Of a stretch of 64,000 bases of DNA, positions 59,620 to 64,000 are shown piece after piece; position 1 is the stretch's first letter; each line of letters opens with the position of its first letter. Under the pieces are notes generated by a model, which was not told where the DNA came from, did not search any database, and saw only the letters and a list, made by a program, of their open reading frames with translations. Location of the stretch: assembly GCA_030737835.1 (NCBI GenBank), contig JAUJYN010000020.1:1860001-1924000 (forward strand), written 5' to 3'. Position numbers and translations under genes: made by a program. This DNA comes from Acorus gramineus. Taxonomy: Eukaryota; Streptophyta; Magnoliopsida; Acorales; Acoraceae.

Positions 59620-62600
59620 TGTCACGCCCCAGGCGTCCCCGAGACGTGGCAAAATAAATATAATATCAGCTATCAATACTTGAGGTCAATAAGGACACCA
59701 ACAACAATACACAAGGCGACAAAGCAAGATAATGATAACTGACTGAAAAGCGGAAGCATAATATATAACAATGTCTGTAAATCAAAAACATTATTACAGA
59801 CCCGAATACACAATCAATGTCCTGTGGAAGCCAAGTCTAGACCAAAGAAAATACAGCCACATGCACGATTTACAAAGCATAAAATGACTCTAGGAATGCT
59901 GACAGCCTCGCACTCGCCACCCGCCGGCAGAACGCTCCACGCCCATAAGACCACGCCACAGGAAGCTCCAGCTCCACGCCCAACACTGCCCTTGAAAAGA
60001 AACAGTATGCGAGGGGTGAGCTACAAGCTCAGTGAGTGGCTGGAAACCAATCACCATTCTACAGTTCAATACATAATCAATTTCCTTTCAAGGAAAACAT
60101 GGGTAGAAACCCAAAGATAACTGGGTATTTTGGGACTTATAAAGAGAGACCATACCGTCGGTCGAAGAGACCCGGATTTACTGGTCTACTCAACACTACT
60201 GGATCATCTACATCTAGATAATCGCCCATCGATGTCCTTCAACATCCATCACGAGACCGGACCCAACAACTATGGGAACGGTCGAACGACGAATAGGTCA
60301 CAAGGCGACGTGTCTTCGCCTCATCCACACCCTCACTCCTGAAAGGAGACATTTTGGGACTTTGGGAGAGACTTAGACTGCTCTACACCCCTGGTCCACC
60401 GGTAGCCTCTCCCCGCTCCGTAGCTTCCCTGGTATACTCCCACGATCTGCACTGTCTGAACACATCGGAGGTACCTACAGATGGGAACTCTCTGTCAGGA
60501 TAGCTTGTCTAACGCAGGGGCTGTCACTACACGGATCCAACGAAGGGAAGAACGATTCCACGTGTCACGCCCCAGGGCGGCCATCCCCGGGACGCGGCAA
60601 GGGTATACATGATATCAGCAGTTAATATAGGAGATCAATAATATACCATAAACAACAGCTAATAAGACAACATAGACAACAAAAGGCTGACATGATGTAT
60701 ACACAGAAAGCGGAAGCTAAAAAGACTGAATCTGTAAATCAACAACACTTTACAGACTCGATACATAATCATATGTCCTGTGAGAGCCAATATATATACA
60801 TATACAACCAAATACAATCCATACTGGGTGCCCAAGCACGGAAATATATACATACAATGAAAGAGAAGGATGCTGATGGCCTCAAAACTCGAGGGACGTG
60901 GCGCTACTCCGCTACTGGTGTAGTCGCTCGGGAAGCTCCTCCTTCAAGTCCGCCTCGGTAATCACTGGAGAAAATAATTATGCGAGGGGTGAGCCACACG
61001 CTCAGTGAATAGCACAACCCATGCATACAGTTTGTATTAACCACATTTAATCAAGTCACTAGCCTCAAAGTGGCATAAACATCACAAATCCGGGGGTTCG
61101 TCACATCGCCGAACCACCATACCCTCACCCTCACCCTCACCCCTCAATAGGTGACAAAGGATGTTGGGACTTAATAGGCTGATAATCATCCTTACACAAT
61201 CCAATGGGTCGCCACATCACCGGCCCACCACACCCTCACCCTCACCCCTCAATAGGTGACATAGGCTCTTGCGACTGACTAGGCTGTTGGTCACCCTTGG
61301 TCCACCGATAGTCTCTCCCCACTCTGTAGATCGTTTGGCCACTCCCACATTCGGCACAGTCCGTCTACCAAATCAGGAGGTGCCTACTGATGGGAGCCCC
61401 TGCACGGGACGACCTTTCTAACGCTGAGGTAGTCTCTACACGGATCCAACGAAGGGAACAGAACAGCCTATCCATCGCATATGATCCACTCGGATCCGCT
61501 GACAGCACATCTCTACAACTCTAATGTCTTGAATTCTTCATAATTCCACCAGCGCGCATAACCAAGATGCGGGGAATACATAAGACATAAATGAGGAAAA
61601 GAGACCTTGGGAGGGTAACCTGAGGTCCCGATGTAGGACATCCCGCCAACCAAACAAGGAACACGGAGTACCCTAGCCCGGGTCTCAATGTTTACCTCGC
61701 AAGGCCCCCTTATATTCCCCAAGGCATGCTAATCGTATCACAAGCTTGCATTTAATTAAATAAATCAAACTAATAGGACGCATGCATAGGTCGAGGCTTT
61801 CCTAGCATGATAACGAGGTGACAGGATGCACGGCTCATGCACATATCCTAAGGGTGCAAGTCCCTAACATACAAGTCTAGGGTGGCATGCATTCTACACA
61901 TTAATCATGCTTACATGGATTAAAATATAACAGTTAATATTAACTATCTGTCCCAGGGGAGGACGGTACACGCCCAAGTGCATGTAGCGCCTCCCAACTG
62001 GGTTGGGTTGTCCCACTCACCGGAAGTCGGGTCGTCGCGCGACCGTCCGTCAAGATCTGCAAGACAGGGTATTAACTGGTGAGTAAAATCCACAAATACT
62101 CCAAAATACACAAATAAATACCCAACACTCGGGCAAACGTACATACGACCCGTACGCACGCTAGCCCGAGCACCCCGACTCACTCCCGAACCCTCGGCAA
62201 CCACCCGCATGGCCACCCGCCCCCGGATGCACCGCCGCGCCTCAGCCCGCGCACCCAGGCGCACCGCCGGGCCCCTGCCCGCACACCTGGACCTGCTGTC
62301 GAGCCACCCGGGTGCACCGCGCGCCCACTGCGCCCCATCGCAGCAGCCCGCGTGCACCCCGCACACCCCGCGCTGGCCCACGAGCACACCGCACGCCCCG
62401 CGCGCCCAGCACCTCGCCCCGCGCTCACCCCGCACGCACCTCTGCTGCCTCGCCGCGCTCCGCGCGCACCCCGCGCTCGCCCAGCACTCCATCAACTCGC
62501 CGCGCGCGCACAGCGCGCCTGCGCCCCTGCGCAGCGCTCCGCGCGCGCCCCGCACGACGCCCTGCACGCATGCCTACCCGGCCAGCACCCCCAGCACGCC

Positions 62601-64000
62601 CAGCGCATGCCCACTCGACCAGCACCCCCAGCACACTCACGCCCAGCGCCCAGCACGCGCGCCCTGCTGGCCTCCAGCTCCACCCGAGCGCACGCCCGCG
62701 CGCACGCCCGCGCGCACGCACATGCGCGCCCTGCCAGCTGCTCCGCCTGCTGCGCCTGTGCTGCTACCTGTGCTGCTGCCTGCTACGCCTGCCTGCTGCC
62801 ATCCTGCCCGGGACAGACCACCACCCTGTCCGAGCACCTCCACCTCTGATAGGTATAGCCAACGCCGGGGAGTTCCTACATCGGATCCAAACGAAGGGGA
62901 GAACGATCCCATGTTGGCAAAGCGAAACCCAATGGAAAACAACCACTCTCGATACTCGCTCATCGAGATATCACACACATGCATATCAGCAACCAACACA
63001 CTCATATTAACCTCAAAGTAGTCATAGTCCCTAAACGGGAGTAACTACACAATCCAGTGGGTCGCTACATCGCCGACCCACCACACCCTCACCCTCACCC
63101 TCATAGGGTAACATGGTCTTTTGGGACTGACTAGGACGTTAATCACCCTTGGTCCACCGGTAGTCTCTCCTCCACTCTGTAGCTTACCTGGTATACTCCC
63201 ATGATCAGCACAGTCCGACGCATCGGAGGTACCTACAGATGGGAGCCCTCTGTCAGGACAGCCTGTCTAACGTCGGGGAGTCCCTACACGGATCCAACGA
63301 AGGGAAGAGAACAGCCTACCCACACGCATGCGATCCTCTTGGATCCGTCGACATCGCTTCCTAACATTTCTAATGTCATGAATTCTCAAGAATTCCTCCA
63401 GGGCGCATAACTAAGATGCGGGGAAACATATATTATAACAACAAGGTTATAATATTCTCTAAGGCATGCTTATCACAATATGCTCACATTTGATTTAAAA
63501 AAATTAAACTAAATGGGAACAAGCATGGGTCAAGGATTTCCTAGCATGAAACATGGTGTCAGGATGCATTTCCCTAGCATACAAGTCTAAGGTGGCATGG
63601 ATACATCATATTGATCATGCATAGATCAAAGCTTTTAAGTACAGGATATGGTGTCCAGGCATGTACGGGCCTCTATACACGATACATGGATGTATATCCC
63701 TAGCATGCAAAATATCTACATATTAGTTAGGGGGGGGGCATCGATGCGCGACGCGCGTCTATGTGGGTCGAGCGCATCCCTAGGGAGGGGGGGGGGGATT
63801 GGAATCAAACCACTCACCTTACGACCCGGGACCTTGCGCATCCCATCCGACGAGATCTGCAAGGAAGGGGCATCCAACTGGTGAGAAACAACACAATATG
63901 CACAAAGAAATTATTAGAAATACCCCATACTCGGACAAGCATGCATACGGGCTCGCACGCATGCGAGCACGCACGTACGCACACGAGTCCGAGTGCCCCG
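59620..64000 (-). mobile_element. Group B 5' LTR of the right-hand element, interrupted and running off the window
   Basis: Own sequence: 59620-60562 and 62846-64000. TGTCACGCCCCAGGCG starts at 59620 beside the PBS, and the sequence follows 53290-56910. A truncated group A LTR lies inside. About 140 bases of the host LTR are missing at the right junction. Confidence 0.88.
60563..62845 (-). mobile_element. Group A LTR, truncated, in the 5' LTR
   Basis: TGTCACGCCCCAGGGCGG starts at 60563, preceded by CCACG. It runs through two minisatellite units, a mini-exon (about 62026-62061) and the CpG-rich block, and then stops at CACCTCCACC before host LTR resumes. The 5' part of the LTR and the second TSD copy are deleted. 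Confidence 0.85.

Overview
The window looks like plant nuclear DNA, probably from a flowering plant with a large, repeat-rich genome (family-level inference; the species is not identifiable). I see no host gene, rRNA, tRNA or CRISPR array. Almost every base can be assigned to Ty3/gypsy (Metaviridae) chromovirus-type LTR retrotransposons, their solo LTRs, and one Mutator-like DNA transposon. The element type follows from the domain order gag-protease-RT-RNase H-integrase-chromodomain, a primer binding site (PBS) for initiator tRNA-Met (TGGTATCAGAGCC), 5-bp target-site duplications (TSDs) and very long LTRs (about 2.6-3.6 kb) ending TG...CA.

Three related LTR groups recur. Group A begins TGTTATATATGTGTCAC; group B begins TGTTGTGCCTGTGTCATTTG; group C begins TGTTATGCC. 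All end in ...GGGGCGTGACA or a close variant. They share a common internal plan: a 3' hairpin, (CCCTCA)n minisatellite blocks, a CpG-rich block, and a set of splice-like donor/acceptor sites.

Layout. 1-4569: internal region of a minus-strand group A element whose gag-protease is open but whose pol has several frame breaks. 4570-7609: its 5' LTR, which also has a polypurine tract and a pol 3' end on its other side (7610-7903), so it sits between two internal regions. 7904-15725: a hybrid leader, then an inverted pair of group B LTRs, then an LTR fragment fused to an intact integrase C-terminus/chromodomain. 15726-18379: a group A 3' LTR. 18936-44936: a very deep nest. In it LTR K holds solo LTR H (TSD CGTTG); H holds a Mutator-like element (9-bp TSD TTAGTTTTA); that holds a truncated LTR G; G holds a solo LTR (TSD CTAAC), which holds a second solo LTR (GCGCG), which holds a third (GGGCG). 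H and K also carry further LTR insertions (33798-38682 with 34138-37147 inside it, and 41139-44638). 44937-52992: LTR L interrupted by an element with chimeric LTRs, in which a 30-bp LTR head is joined to an inverted PBS plus LTR tail. The same join occurs twice. 52993-64000: a group A LTR interrupted by a minus-strand group B element with both LTRs, PBS, polypurine tract and a badly decayed pol, and with a truncated group A LTR in its 5' LTR.

The most interesting signals are the splice-like architecture conserved inside all three LTR groups (a 36/39-nt mini-exon and an acidic open tail that ends at the same TAG in seven group A copies), the twice-seen chimeric LTR, and the seven-layer nest dated by perfect TSDs.
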